Both the position numbers and the translations under genes were made by a program. Source: Vulcanisaeta moutnovskia 768-28 (lineage in GTDB: Archaea; Thermoproteota; Thermoprotei; Thermoproteales; Thermocladiaceae). Taken from it: a DNA stretch of 64,000 bases. The notes below the pieces were generated by a model. That model made no database searches and was not told the origin of the DNA. It saw nothing but the letters and a program-made list of their open reading frames with translations. Positions 17,463 through 26,022 of the stretch are shown here, in pieces; position 1 is the stretch's first letter; every line of letters starts with the position of its first letter. The stretch lies in assembly GCF_000190315.1 (NCBI RefSeq), contig NC_015151.1, positions 868,001-932,000 of the forward strand, in the 5' to 3' direction.

Positions 17463-18760
17463 TGAGCATTGATATTAATGAGTTGCTTATTAGGGTGCGT
17501 AATTGGGATAAACTTGCAATTGCAAAGCTAATAACACTGGCTGAGGAGGGTATTGAGGTACCACTAGGTATTCAGCATAGGAGCCATGTAATTGGCATAA
17601 CGGGACCACCAGGTTCTGGTAAAAGCACGTTGATATATACAATGGCTAGGAAAATACCTCAGGAAAAGAGAATTGCAATATTGACTATAGATCCATCTAG
17701 TCCGTTCACTGGTGGTTCATTTATGGGTAATAGGATTAGGATGCAGGAGCTTACCTCAAGGCCGAATATATACATTAGGAGTATGGCTACGAGGGGAATA
17801 CGTGGAGGACTTAACTATGCGACAATAGCCGCGGTTAATGTACTTGAGTACGCAGGTGCGGACTACATATTCATTGAGACTGTTGGTGCCGGGCAATCAG
17901 ATACAGATATTAAGTATGTAGCGGACACAATACTAGTATTAGTACCACCGCTCTCTGGCGATGAAATTCAAGCACTTAAGAGTGGACTTATGGAGATTGG
18001 TGATATTTACGTAGTTTCAAAGTCCGATAACCAAGTATCTGAGTCAACGTATAGGGACTTAATGGCCATGGTTGATATGATGAAGGAAATAAAGGGTAAT
18101 TCATGGAAGCCCATTGTTGTTAAGGTATCTGGATTGTATGGATATGGTGTTGATGATTTATTAAGGTTAATTGATGATAGATTTAGGGAGTTAATTAATA
18201 ATGGTAGATTAAGCGAGTCCTTGATTAGTAGAAGATTACTCGAGATGAGGCTTTACGCGTATGACTTGCTTGAGAAGAGCCTTATTGAGAGGAAGGATCT
18301 GGAGAGTGAGGTCGTTAGTGGTAAGTTAACACCGCAGGAGGCGGCAAGGAGATTACTAGGTATGGAGAGGCCGAGGCTTGATCACGTGGCTATTGCGGTT
18401 AAGGATCTTGATGGTACGATTGAGAAGTTTAGGAAGTTGGGGCTTAGGGTTAGTGATCCTGTAATTGTTGAGGAGCAGGGGGTTAAGGTTGCGATGGTGT
18501 GGCTTGGTAATACAAGGATTGAGTTACTGGAGCCGCTTAATCCTAATTCAACGGTGGCTAAATTCCTAGAGAGTAGGGGCGAAGGTATTCATCATATAGC
18601 CCTTGAGGTTAATGACCTAGAGGAATTTATTAAGAGGGTTCAGGAGGCCGGCCTTGTAATTACTGGTAAGCCGAGTAAGGGTGCTGAGGGCCTTGTCGTA
18701 TTTATCCACCCAAAGAGCCTTAACGGTGTGCTCCTTGAATTGGTGCAGCACAGGGCATAA
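17462..18760 (+). CDS. Fusion of MeaB/ArgK-type mutase chaperone GTPase and methylmalonyl-CoA epimerase
   Basis: Two enzymes of one pathway lie in one 432-residue chain. Residues 1 to about 295 are a MeaB G3E GTPase: P-loop GPPGSGKST (48-56), DPSSPFTGGSFMGNRIRM (78-94), FIETVGAGQSD (137-147) and SKSD (186-189, the NKxD equivalent). MeaB-type proteins protect and reactivate the mutase. Residues about 303-432 are a glyoxalase-fold epimerase: RLDHVAIAVKDLD (His308), RIELLEP (Glu354), IHHIALEV (His377/378) and GVLLELVQ (Glu426), fitting the metal ligands. No stop or frameshift separates the parts; the linker KLTPQEAARRLLGMERP is short. It follows the small mutase subunit with a TAATG overlap. Confidence 0.93.
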   Translation: MSIDINELLIRVRNWDKLAIAKLITLAEEGIEVPLGIQHRSHVIGITGPPGSGKSTLIYTMARKIPQEKRIAILTIDPSSPFTGGSFMGNRIRMQELTSRPNIYIRSMATRGIRGGLNYATIAAVNVLEYAGADYIFIETVGAGQSDTDIKYVADTILVLVPPLSGDEIQALKSGLMEIGDIYVVSKSDNQVSESTYRDLMAMVDMMKEIKGNSWKPIVVKVSGLYGYGVDDLLRLIDDRFRELINNGRLSESLISRRLLEMRLYAYDLLEKSLIERKDLESEVVSGKLTPQEAARRLLGMERPRLDHVAIAVKDLDGTIEKFRKLGLRVSDPVIVEEQGVKVAMVWLGNTRIELLEPLNPNSTVAKFLESRGEGIHHIALEVNDLEEFIKRVQEAGLVITGKPSKGAEGLVVFIHPKSLNGVLLELVQHRA

Positions 18761-18802
18761 TAAGTGATCTTTAAATAATCTAAAAGTGCAGGTTGAGCTT
18801 GC

Positions 18803-20584
18803 GTGAGAAGGGGTAGGTCATTTGAGCATGGCTATACAATAGTGTTTAGGGGAGGGGATTCAATGAAGTACTCATTATTGGCGTTGATAATCATACTACC
18901 TTACTTAATGAGTATATATGTACATGAATCGTTAATTACGTATTTTAAATCACTCATTATTTATGGTGTCATGTTTCTTTCAGTGCTCATAACCTTGAGG
19001 GTAATTGTTTTCGCTAATTCCTATAGAGGCTTCGGCACAACATTATCGCTATTTAGTACGGCGCTCGCGGCAATAGTAGACCTGCTAATTACATTGGCGA
19101 TTCATAAATTCATAGTTGGTTTTGGTGCATTATCATTTGTTTTACCGTTAAGTGCCATGATAATGGTACTGAGGGGTCTTGAGCATAATGGCAAGTCAAT
19201 GAAGAAATATATCCTATATCCACTTTATACTTTACCTGGCATATTAATCATTCAATTAATCTCGTATTTCCTAATCGGTACGGTAAACCCTGTGAAATAC
19301 GCTGCTTTAGATTCTATATTTTATGTATTCTCATTTCTATTTATTTATTATGTGATTTTTAAGTTCGAAGTTTCGTATGGTGGTACTGATATTCTTAAAT
19401 TATTTAGTTCATACCTATACACAGCACTTTTTGAATACTCTGAGCCCTTTGAGAGGGAATTGAGTAAGCGGTCTGTTGTTAAGGATGCTAAGGTGCATTT
19501 ATTCATGGTGAGGAATGATGAAGGTATTTATGCAGTTACTATACCTGAATTGCATGCAGGGCCTATAGCGAAGGTTGGTGGTGGTTATTTAATAAGTGAC
19601 ACTGTTAGTGAGTTAGGTCGTTACGTGAATTCAGTAATTTATCTGCATGGTATTGGTAGTCATGAATTGGATCCAGCAACGAGAATTGACGTACGTAGGG
19701 TTGTTAGGGCAGTTGCCATGAAGGTTAAGGAATACTTGAATGATCAGTATGTCAATAATGAATGTATTGGCAAGATACCGTTCCAAATACAAAGTAGTAA
19801 TTTCAGAATAACGCATGTACCGTTATGCGGTAAGTCTATTGTGATTGTTAGTCGCCTTGTTAAGTCTAGTGATGATATACCTCTTAGGGTTTATGATGAG
19901 TTGAAAAGGAAGGTAAAGCTTGATTGGGATAATATAATACTTGTTGATGCGCAGAATTATTATTCGGATAATAATACGTGGGATGAGGATGACATTAATG
20001 AATTGGTCTCATTGTTGAGTAAGATTGGGGAGTTGGAGGAGCAGAGACTTGAGATTAAGTCGTGTTTTGCTCATATGCCTAAGTATGCGTTTGGGCCAAT
20101 ACAGTTTGAGATTGGTGATAATGGGTTAATAACATGGGGGTTGGAAATAAATGGTAATAAGATATTATTGGTAATATTTGATGGTAATAATTTAAGGAGG
20201 GAGTTAGCTGATGCAATAATTAATGAGTTTAAGAATTACTTTGATATAGTTGAGGTCTTAACAACAGATAATCATCAATATACGGGCATTGCTAGGTTCA
20301 CGAGAAGTAGGGGTTATAAGGTCGTTGGTGATTCAATCAGTCATGATTTAATAATGAGAAATGTAAGAAGAAGTGTTAAGCAGTGTCTGAATGGCTTAAG
20401 GCAGGTTCATGTTAGGTATTACCCGGTTATTGTTGAGGGTGTTAGGTTGGTTGGTGATTCGTTTAATGATATGGTGAAGGCCGCAGAGAGGGGTGTGGTG
20501 GATTGGAAGAAGCATTTTGCGGTCTTGATAATACTACCCATACTAACCATGGTTATTCTAGGGATATTACTTGGTATTCTTTAA
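18803..20584 (+). CDS. DUF2070 family membrane protein
   Basis: This belongs to an archaeal conserved family of unknown biochemical role (COG3356, sometimes likened to ceramidase-type hydrolases). About six transmembrane segments fill residues 20-190; a long soluble domain follows, with the family signatures IPELHAGPIAKVGGGYL, YLHGIGSHELDPATR and LTTDNHQYTG (His and Asp residues that could bind a metal). A final transmembrane helix lies at about 573-593. Start: GTG 18803 sits 27 bp after TTTAAATAA (18770-18778). An alternative is ATG 18863, which has a GGGGAGGGG ribosome-binding site; the mature membrane part begins there. Confidence 0.75.
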   Translation: MRRGRSFEHGYTIVFRGGDSMKYSLLALIIILPYLMSIYVHESLITYFKSLIIYGVMFLSVLITLRVIVFANSYRGFGTTLSLFSTALAAIVDLLITLAIHKFIVGFGALSFVLPLSAMIMVLRGLEHNGKSMKKYILYPLYTLPGILIIQLISYFLIGTVNPVKYAALDSIFYVFSFLFIYYVIFKFEVSYGGTDILKLFSSYLYTALFEYSEPFERELSKRSVVKDAKVHLFMVRNDEGIYAVTIPELHAGPIAKVGGGYLISDTVSELGRYVNSVIYLHGIGSHELDPATRIDVRRVVRAVAMKVKEYLNDQYVNNECIGKIPFQIQSSNFRITHVPLCGKSIVIVSRLVKSSDDIPLRVYDELKRKVKLDWDNIILVDAQNYYSDNNTWDEDDINELVSLLSKIGELEEQRLEIKSCFAHMPKYAFGPIQFEIGDNGLITWGLEINGNKILLVIFDGNNLRRELADAIINEFKNYFDIVEVLTTDNHQYTGIARFTRSRGYKVVGDSISHDLIMRNVRRSVKQCLNGLRQVHVRYYPVIVEGVRLVGDSFNDMVKAAERGVVDWKKHFAVLIILPILTMVILGILLGIL

Positions 20585-20642
20585 TACTTAATAAATACAA
20601 AAGGTTTAATAGAGTGGGTTACGTTTTTACTCAGGAAGGAAT

Positions 20643-21110
20643 ATGAGTTCCGAGGATCTAAAAAGGCAAGCAATTAGGGCTCATATAGCGGGACTAATAA
20701 CTAGGCTTGAGAATTGGGTTAAGGACCAGAGAAAATTCATGGATGAGTTACAGAAGTATGGTGACTACATAGTTAGCCAAGATAGATTATCACTACTGCT
20801 TTCCTCACAGGCAATGCTTTATTACATAGAGAGGACCCTTAAGGACTTTGAGTCTTGGCTGAATAATCCAATGATAACCTCAATAATGCCCATAGACATG
20901 CTAAAGGAATTAGAGGAGAGACTTAGGGATATAGCCATTGAATTTGTGAGGCTCGATATAGATCATACAAGTAGATACGTGGATATACTTAGGAAGATGG
21001 AGAATGAGAATGAGATACCCGACATACTGAGGCTCTATATTGAACAAAGGGGAATTGCGCCACAGAGGGGTCAGCAGGGAGAGCAAGGAGAGGTACCAAG
21101 ATTCATGTGA
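20643..21110 (+). CDS. Small helical archaeal protein, DUF2153-like
   Basis: This 155-residue, almost entirely alpha-helical protein has no membrane span. The pattern NWVKDQRKFMDELQ, then DRLSLLLSSQAMLYYIERTLKDFESWL and a final helix with LDIDHTSRYVDIL resembles the archaeal DUF2153 family as I remember it; that assignment is tentative. The C-terminal 20 residues are Gln/Gly-rich and probably disordered. It is a single gene 58 bp after the DUF2070 gene on the same strand, convergent with the BlaI-like regulator (21-bp gap). No enzymatic motif is visible and function is unknown. Confidence 0.6.
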   Translation: MSSEDLKRQAIRAHIAGLITRLENWVKDQRKFMDELQKYGDYIVSQDRLSLLLSSQAMLYYIERTLKDFESWLNNPMITSIMPIDMLKELEERLRDIAIEFVRLDIDHTSRYVDILRKMENENEIPDILRLYIEQRGIAPQRGQQGEQGEVPRFM

Positions 21111-21131
21111 CCTTAAATTAATTTTAACCTC

Positions 21132-21500
21132 TTATTTTCCGCTAACTTCATTTAAATAGTCCCTAATTATCTGAATGGCATCCTTACCAAACATCTTAAT
21201 TATCAAGCCAATATGCTCCTTAATAATCTCGCTTTTTACGTCATAAGGTATCGAAAGCTCATAAACAAATTGCCTAATATTATTAATCACCTTCTCATGC
21301 TTATTAATAAAACCCCTGGTGTATAATCTACTTAATACCGTTAGTACGGTTGTGTAGGCAGTTTTTCTACCCCTCTTAGTTAACTCCTCCCAAATTGTCA
21401 TTGCCGTAGCCTCCTTAAGCTCATTAAGTATGCCAATAACCTCAGCCTCGAGTGGTCCAATCATTAATAAAAGTCTTCTTTTGCGTTCACCCTGCTCCAT
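21132..21500 (-). CDS. BlaI/MecI/CopY-family winged-helix repressor
   Basis: This 122-residue DNA-binding protein has a winged helix at about 12-85. The stretch GPLEAEVIGILNELKEATAMTIWEEL, then GRKTAYTTVLTVLSRLYTRGFI is the hallmark of the Penicillinase_R family (A-Y-T-T-V-x-T-x-L-x-R-L). The C-terminal helix would serve dimerisation. It has no C-terminal Cys motif for copper. A palindrome TACACGTGTA lies 11-20 bp upstream of its ATG, between TATA box and start, so negative autoregulation is likely. It lies 44 bp after the trm5 stop on the same strand but has its own promoter. The signal and other targets are unknown. Confidence 0.85.
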   Translation of the reverse strand: MEQGERKRRLLLMIGPLEAEVIGILNELKEATAMTIWEELTKRGRKTAYTTVLTVLSRLYTRGFINKHEKVINNIRQFVYELSIPYDVKSEIIKEHIGLIIKMFGKDAIQIIRDYLNEVSGK

Positions 21501-21510
21501 TATATGGATT

Positions 21511-21520
21511 TACACGTGTA
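21511..21520 (-). promoter_or_regulatory. Candidate BlaI-type operator TACACGTGTA
   Basis: TACA-CG-TGTA is a perfect 10-bp palindrome with the TACA/TGTA half-sites known for BlaI/MecI-class repressors. It sits between the TATA box (minus strand TTTATAAAAC, 21521-21530, centred 26 bp before the ATG at 21500) and the predicted leaderless start of the BlaI-like gene. A bound dimer would block initiation. Confidence 0.6.
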
Positions 21521-21544
21521 GTTTTATAAACCTATCACACAGGT

Positions 21545-22390
21545 CTAAAACTTACCAACTTTAATATCTAGCCTAACCTTATACACATATGGAGCATAAT
21601 CCCTAACAACCCTCCTATTAATGACCTGGCATTCATAGCCTAACTCATTGCAATAGTTCCTGACAAGATTCTCCGCATCACCGTAAGGGTTCTCCTCAGT
21701 ACCTAAGTGATAGAAATGTACAATACCACCGTTCCTAACGCACGTTAATGACTGCCTCAGGAATTTATGAGCACCCAATGGCAATGTAAGTATGACCCTA
21801 TCAACACCACAGAATGACTCCATTAATTTCGCAGCATCTCCAAGCAAGGGCAGTACCTTACCCTCAAGTTTATTTAATTTAATATTATCAAGCATATAGT
21901 AATACGCATACTCATTAAGTTCAATCGCAATCACTAATTTAACAAGGGATTGTCTCTTTAGTATAGTAACGGCGTATGGCCCAACACCAGCAAATGGATA
22001 TAGAATAACTTCACCAGGCATTATCTGCCTAGCGATATCCTCCCTATCGCCTTGATCCCTAGGTGAGAAATAAGCCTTCGTGGGATCTACCTTAATTAGG
22101 TAATTACTCTCCTTATGAATGACTTCAGTGGGCCCAGGAACCAAAACCTCATACCTATACAACCTAAACTCGCTCTCCCTTGCTCCAACTCTCCTAAGTA
22201 CGGCCTTAACATGCTTATTCAATTTAATTATGGTCTCACCGATCACGAACTTATAATTCTCAAGCTCTGGTGGTATTTCTATGATAGCTACTGCACCTGA
22301 CCTAGAACCAATTATGTCAAAGCTCCTTGGTACCTTATCCCAAAGCTCCCTAGGGATTAACGGCTTAATAACCTCCTTGAGGGTTGGCAC
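21545..22390 (-). CDS. trm5: tRNA (guanine-37-N1)-methyltransferase Trm5
   Basis: It methylates G37 beside the anticodon using S-adenosylmethionine, preventing frameshifts. The 281 residues begin directly with the D2 domain (AIIEIPPELENY, KAVLRRVGARESEFR), so the N-terminal D1 domain of Trm5a is absent; this fits the shorter Trm5b-like form. The link VDPTKAYFSPRDQGDRE is the family hallmark, then the Rossmann motif YPFAGVGPYA (SAM) and the catalytic-loop region TLPLGAHKFLRQS. It is divergent from atpB and followed by the BlaI-like regulator. Confidence 0.9.
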   Translation of the reverse strand: MPTLKEVIKPLIPRELWDKVPRSFDIIGSRSGAVAIIEIPPELENYKFVIGETIIKLNKHVKAVLRRVGARESEFRLYRYEVLVPGPTEVIHKESNYLIKVDPTKAYFSPRDQGDREDIARQIMPGEVILYPFAGVGPYAVTILKRQSLVKLVIAIELNEYAYYYMLDNIKLNKLEGKVLPLLGDAAKLMESFCGVDRVILTLPLGAHKFLRQSLTCVRNGGIVHFYHLGTEENPYGDAENLVRNYCNELGYECQVINRRVVRDYAPYVYKVRLDIKVGKF

Positions 22391-22488
22391 TGATGCTCTC
22401 CATAATAGTGCGGAAACCCTTAAATTGATTTAGTCCGTGCGCTCGTGTAGAATAAAAATTAATAAGCACTATAAAACTCTGTAAATCG

Positions 22489-23919
22489 ATGAGCAAGATC
22501 ATAGAGTCTGTACCTGGCATTGTATCTTATAGCACGGTTAGGGAGGTTAAGGGGCCATTAATTGTTATTGAGAAGACCAGGGGAGTTGCCTATAACGAGA
22601 TTGGCGAGGTCATAGGCCCTGATGGAGAGCCTAGGATGGTTCAAGTCGTTGAGGTTGGTAGTGATTATGCAGTGGCTCAGGTACTTACGGGTACACTCGG
22701 TTTGCCTGCCAAGGGCAGTACTGTGAAGTTTTATGGAAGAACTCTCAGGATGCCTGTCACTGAGGACTTATTAGGTAGGGTTCTTGATGGTAAGGGACAA
22801 CCAAGGGATGGATTACCACTGCCTCCAGCCGAAGAGTACCTAGACATAAATGGTGAACCGCTAAATCCATATGCAAGGGAATATCCTGAGGAACCAATAG
22901 AAACTGGCGTCAGTGTTATTGATGGTTTAAACACAATGGTTAGGGGTCAAAAGCTACCTATATTCAGTGGCACGGGATTACCGCATAACATGCTAGCTGC
23001 CCAGGTAGCTAGGCAGGCAACAGTTAGGGGACATGAGGAGGAGTTCGCAATAATCTTCGCCGCAATGGGCCTTAAGTCTGAGGAGGCTTTATTCTTCTTG
23101 AATGAGTTCAGGAGGACTGGTGCGTTGAGGAGACTTGTCATGGTCCTTAATCTAGCAAGTGATCCAATTGCCGAGAGAATACTAACACCAAGAACCGCAT
23201 TAACAATTGCTGAGTACCTGGCGTGGTATAGGGATTATCACGTGCTAGTAATATTGACAGATATGACGAATTATGCGGAGGCCCTTAGGGAATTATCATC
23301 ATCGAAGGGCGAATTACCTGGCAGACGTGGTTATCCAGGCTACATGTACACGGACTTCGCAACTATTTACGAGAGAACAGGTAGGGCTAAGGGTAAGAAG
23401 GGCAGTATTACGCAGTTCCCAATACTGACGATGCCTCACGACGATATAACGCACCCAATACCTGACCTGACGGGTTACATAACCGAGGGACAGCTAGTGC
23501 TCAGTAGGACCCTGTGGGGTAAGGGTATTTACCCGCCATTTGATGTTATTATGAGTTTATCAAGGCTTATGAAGGATGCGGTTGGTGAGGGTAAGACGAG
23601 GGATGACCATAAGTATGTGGCCAATCAATTAATTGCCGCCTACTCGAGGTCATTAGATGTTAGGAACCTAGCGTTACTAGTTGGTGAGACTAACCTAAGT
23701 TGGCGTGAGAGGAGGTATCTCAGGTTTGCTGAGCAGTTTGAGCGTAGGTTCATTAACCAGGGTTATTATGAGAGGAGGACCTTTGAGCAGACTCTTGATA
23801 TTGCTTGGGATGTTATTAGTGTATTACCTGAGGATGAACTCACGAATGTACCACCAGATATATCTAAGAGGTATTATAGGCGCTCGATTTTTGAGTCCAT
23901 AAAGGACGTAGGAGCGTAA
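22489..23919 (+). CDS. atpB: A-type ATP synthase subunit B
   Basis: This is the non-catalytic nucleotide-binding subunit of the A1 head that alternates with subunit A. At 476 residues it has the usual beta-barrel start ([18 protein letters not shown]), a central domain with the degenerate P-loop region [19 protein letters not shown] (GTGLPHN in place of GxxxxGKT), the [16 protein letters not shown] segment and the C-terminal [18 protein letters not shown] region. All are expected for subunit B. None of the other ATPase subunits is in this window, so the gene stands alone; a TATA-like AAATTAATAAG precedes the ATG by about 27 bp. Confidence 0.96.
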   Translation: MSKIIESVPGIVSYSTVREVKGPLIVIEKTRGVAYNEIGEVIGPDGEPRMVQVVEVGSDYAVAQVLTGTLGLPAKGSTVKFYGRTLRMPVTEDLLGRVLDGKGQPRDGLPLPPAEEYLDINGEPLNPYAREYPEEPIETGVSVIDGLNTMVRGQKLPIFSGTGLPHNMLAAQVARQATVRGHEEEFAIIFAAMGLKSEEALFFLNEFRRTGALRRLVMVLNLASDPIAERILTPRTALTIAEYLAWYRDYHVLVILTDMTNYAEALRELSSSKGELPGRRGYPGYMYTDFATIYERTGRAKGKKGSITQFPILTMPHDDITHPIPDLTGYITEGQLVLSRTLWGKGIYPPFDVIMSLSRLMKDAVGEGKTRDDHKYVANQLIAAYSRSLDVRNLALLVGETNLSWRERRYLRFAEQFERRFINQGYYERRTFEQTLDIAWDVISVLPEDELTNVPPDISKRYYRRSIFESIKDVGA

Positions 23920-23955
23920 AATTAGTACTTTGTAAATAATGTTAATATCCTCGAT

Positions 23956-23969
23956 TGTAAATATTTACA
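23956..23969 (+). promoter_or_regulatory. Candidate operator: 14-bp perfect palindrome upstream of the RHH gene
   Basis: TGTAAATATTTACA is a perfect palindrome 50 bp before the ribbon-helix-helix gene start (24019). A half copy, TGTAAATA, lies 25 bp upstream at 23931-23938. The TATA-like CTTAATAAATC (about 23988-23998) lies between palindrome and gene. RHH proteins commonly bind such inverted repeats at their own promoters, so autoregulation is a reasonable reading. Confidence 0.45.
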
Positions 23970-24018
23970 GAATTCACGGTAGAGAATCTTAATAAATCCT
24001 GTAATTATCTAGTTCTCT

Positions 24019-24231
24019 ATGCCAAAGACCAAAGCAAAGGAAAAAATGGTACTGATAAGCGTGCACATACCGAAGCAAATGCTTGAGGAGTTGGATGAAT
24101 TCGTAAAGCAAGGCGTATTCCCAAGCAGGAGTGAGGCAATCAGAATTGCAATAAGGGACCTGCTGTATAGGGAGAATTCAAGGAGTAAGACGCAGAACGT
24201 TGAAGACCTGATATTATTACCAGGTAGGTAA
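24019..24231 (+). CDS. Ribbon-helix-helix (CopG-type) DNA-binding protein
   Basis: This 70-residue basic protein has strand VLISVHIPKQML, helix EELDEFVKQ, turn GVFPSRSEAIRIAIRDLL: the classical RHH fold with the F-P/S-R-S-E-A-I-R signature of archaeal CopG/NikR-N relatives. There is no ligand domain, so it works as a small dimeric regulator. It stands alone after atpB (99-bp gap) and before an A/T-rich gap with no further gene, so there is no toxin partner. The perfect palindrome upstream suggests that it represses itself. Target genes are unknown. Confidence 0.85.
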   Translation: MPKTKAKEKMVLISVHIPKQMLEELDEFVKQGVFPSRSEAIRIAIRDLLYRENSRSKTQNVEDLILLPGR

Positions 24232-24380
24232 TGATAACCATGGTTCCAGTAAAATCATTAGAAATATTAAAATGTGACGATCAAATACTTCTTTTAAAAT
24301 AATTTTATATAAATATATATAACATATATAATTAATCGAACTAAGCAATAATGTTATTTATTAGCGCCTTATAATTAACT

Positions 24381-24959
24381 ATGATGAGAAAGATCGTCGT
24401 CGGTATAACTGGGGCAAGTGGTGTGATTTATGGCGTAAGGTTTCTAGAGACCGTCAGGAAATACTCAACCAATACTGAGATTCACCTTGTCATGAGCAAT
24501 ACCGCAATTAACATCATAAAGCATGAGGTCGGTCTTGATGGGGAGTCCTTATCAAGACTTGCTGATAGGGTTTATGGTGAGGATGAGTTAGGCGCGCCAA
24601 TAGCCAGTGGTTCCTTTAAGCATGATGGCATGGTGATTATACCGTGCTCAATGAAGACCTTGGCATCCATAGCTCATGGAATAACCGACAATCTAATCTC
24701 AAGGGCAGCCGATGTAACGCTAAAGGAGAGGAGGAAGTTAATATTAGTCATTAGGGAGACGCCACTTAATCTAGTGCATATTAAGAACATGGAATTAGTT
24801 ACTCTAGCAGGTGCCATAGTAATGCCCGCAGCTCCAGCATTCTATAATAAGCCGAGGACCATTGATGATATGGTGAATTTCATAGTTGGTAGGGTTCTCG
24901 ATCTATTGGGTATTGAGAATGAGCTTTATAGGAGATGGGGCGGTTATTCTGAGGAGTAG
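24381..24959 (+). CDS. ubiX: Flavin prenyltransferase UbiX
   Basis: It makes prenylated FMN, the cofactor of UbiD-type decarboxylases. At 192 residues it shows [16 protein letters not shown] at the N-terminus (FMN-binding loop), then [27 protein letters not shown] and the catalytic-region [16 protein letters not shown]; all key residues appear intact. No ubiD lies in the window, so its client is elsewhere. An A/T-rich gap with a TATA-like TTATTTATT (about 24353-24361) precedes it. A second in-frame ATG at 24384 is equally possible as start. Confidence 0.93.
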   Translation: MMRKIVVGITGASGVIYGVRFLETVRKYSTNTEIHLVMSNTAINIIKHEVGLDGESLSRLADRVYGEDELGAPIASGSFKHDGMVIIPCSMKTLASIAHGITDNLISRAADVTLKERRKLILVIRETPLNLVHIKNMELVTLAGAIVMPAAPAFYNKPRTIDDMVNFIVGRVLDLLGIENELYRRWGGYSEE

Positions 24960-25005
24960 CATAGTAATTTAAGAGTGTGTTTGTTAAAACGATGTCAATA
25001 GAGTT

Positions 25006-26022
25006 ATGGATGTGCCAATGTGTACGAGATGCGGCAGGAGACCAGCGAATTATTATAGAGTATCTAGTGGTGAGAAATTATGCTTTAATTGCCTGTTTAG
25101 ATCCATTGAGGATACTGTGATCAAGACAATTAGGAGGTATCGATTAATAAATGAGGGCGACAAGATTGGTATTGCAATAAGTGGTGGTAAGGATAGCCTA
25201 ACACTTATGTATCTGCTGGGTAAGTTTAGGAAGCAGGGTAAATTACCGAAGAATGTTGAGCTAATGGCATTCAGTATTAATGAGGGTCACCCATATAGTT
25301 GCTTTTATAGAATGGCTAGGAGTGATTATGTACAGAAATTAAGTGAGGAATATGATATACCATATAAGGTCTATACATTTAAGGAGTTGTTTGGTGTAAC
25401 GGCTACTGATGTTGCCCATGGACTGTGGTCTAAGGGCATTAATGTGCATATGTGCACGATAGACGGCGTACTAAGGCGTAGGGCAATGAATATCATTGGT
25501 CACAAATTAGGCCTAACAAAAATCGCGACTGGACATAATCTAGATGATGAGGCACAAACCGTATTACTTAATGTACTTAGTAATGACCTAGATAGATTCG
25601 CTTGGTTTGGACCTAAGCCGGAGATAGATAGAGAGGGCTTCATACCCAGGATTAAACCACTCCGTTTCGTTAGGGAGGAGGAAATTGCAATATATGCGCA
25701 TTACCATGGTATACCATTAATGGAGTTGGAGTGTCCATTCGTGTATAGTAATCCTAGGTATGAACTTAAGTTCACGCTAGCCCGCTGGGAAAGGGATAAC
25801 CCAAACATCAAGTATTCCTTAGTGGCATTCGGTGACTCATTGGCTAAACTCATGAGTGATAAGGCGGTAAGAACACCATTGAGGAAATGCAAGTATTGCG
25901 GTCAGCCAACGTCTGGTGACGTGTGCAGGGTTTGTGAATTAATGAGGAAAGCTGGTTTGATGGAGAAGTACTTAGCTCATTTTAAAACTTTGAAACTTAT
26001 GGATACGCAGTCATCTTCATAG
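25006..26022 (+). CDS. tRNA 2-thiouridine synthetase, TtuA/Ncs6 (TtcA) family, with Cys-to-Asp change in the cluster motif
   Basis: This family adenylates and thiolates uridine in tRNA (position 34 or 54) with sulfur from a ubiquitin-like carrier. The layout is an N-terminal zinc finger (C6, C9, C26, C29), PP-loop SGGKDS (59-64), the nucleotide region TGHNLDDEAQT (175-185), and a C-terminal zinc finger (C295, C298, C307, C310). In relatives a C-x2-C motif before the conserved GVLRRR segment plus a later Cys bind an essential Fe-S cluster. Here the motif reads C150-T-I-D153, with Cys243 (LECPF) retained, so one cluster ligand is replaced by Asp. The 3' end overlaps the convergent ACT gene by 46 bp. 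Confidence 0.9.
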   Translation: MDVPMCTRCGRRPANYYRVSSGEKLCFNCLFRSIEDTVIKTIRRYRLINEGDKIGIAISGGKDSLTLMYLLGKFRKQGKLPKNVELMAFSINEGHPYSCFYRMARSDYVQKLSEEYDIPYKVYTFKELFGVTATDVAHGLWSKGINVHMCTIDGVLRRRAMNIIGHKLGLTKIATGHNLDDEAQTVLLNVLSNDLDRFAWFGPKPEIDREGFIPRIKPLRFVREEEIAIYAHYHGIPLMELECPFVYSNPRYELKFTLARWERDNPNIKYSLVAFGDSLAKLMSDKAVRTPLRKCKYCGQPTSGDVCRVCELMRKAGLMEKYLAHFKTLKLMDTQSSS

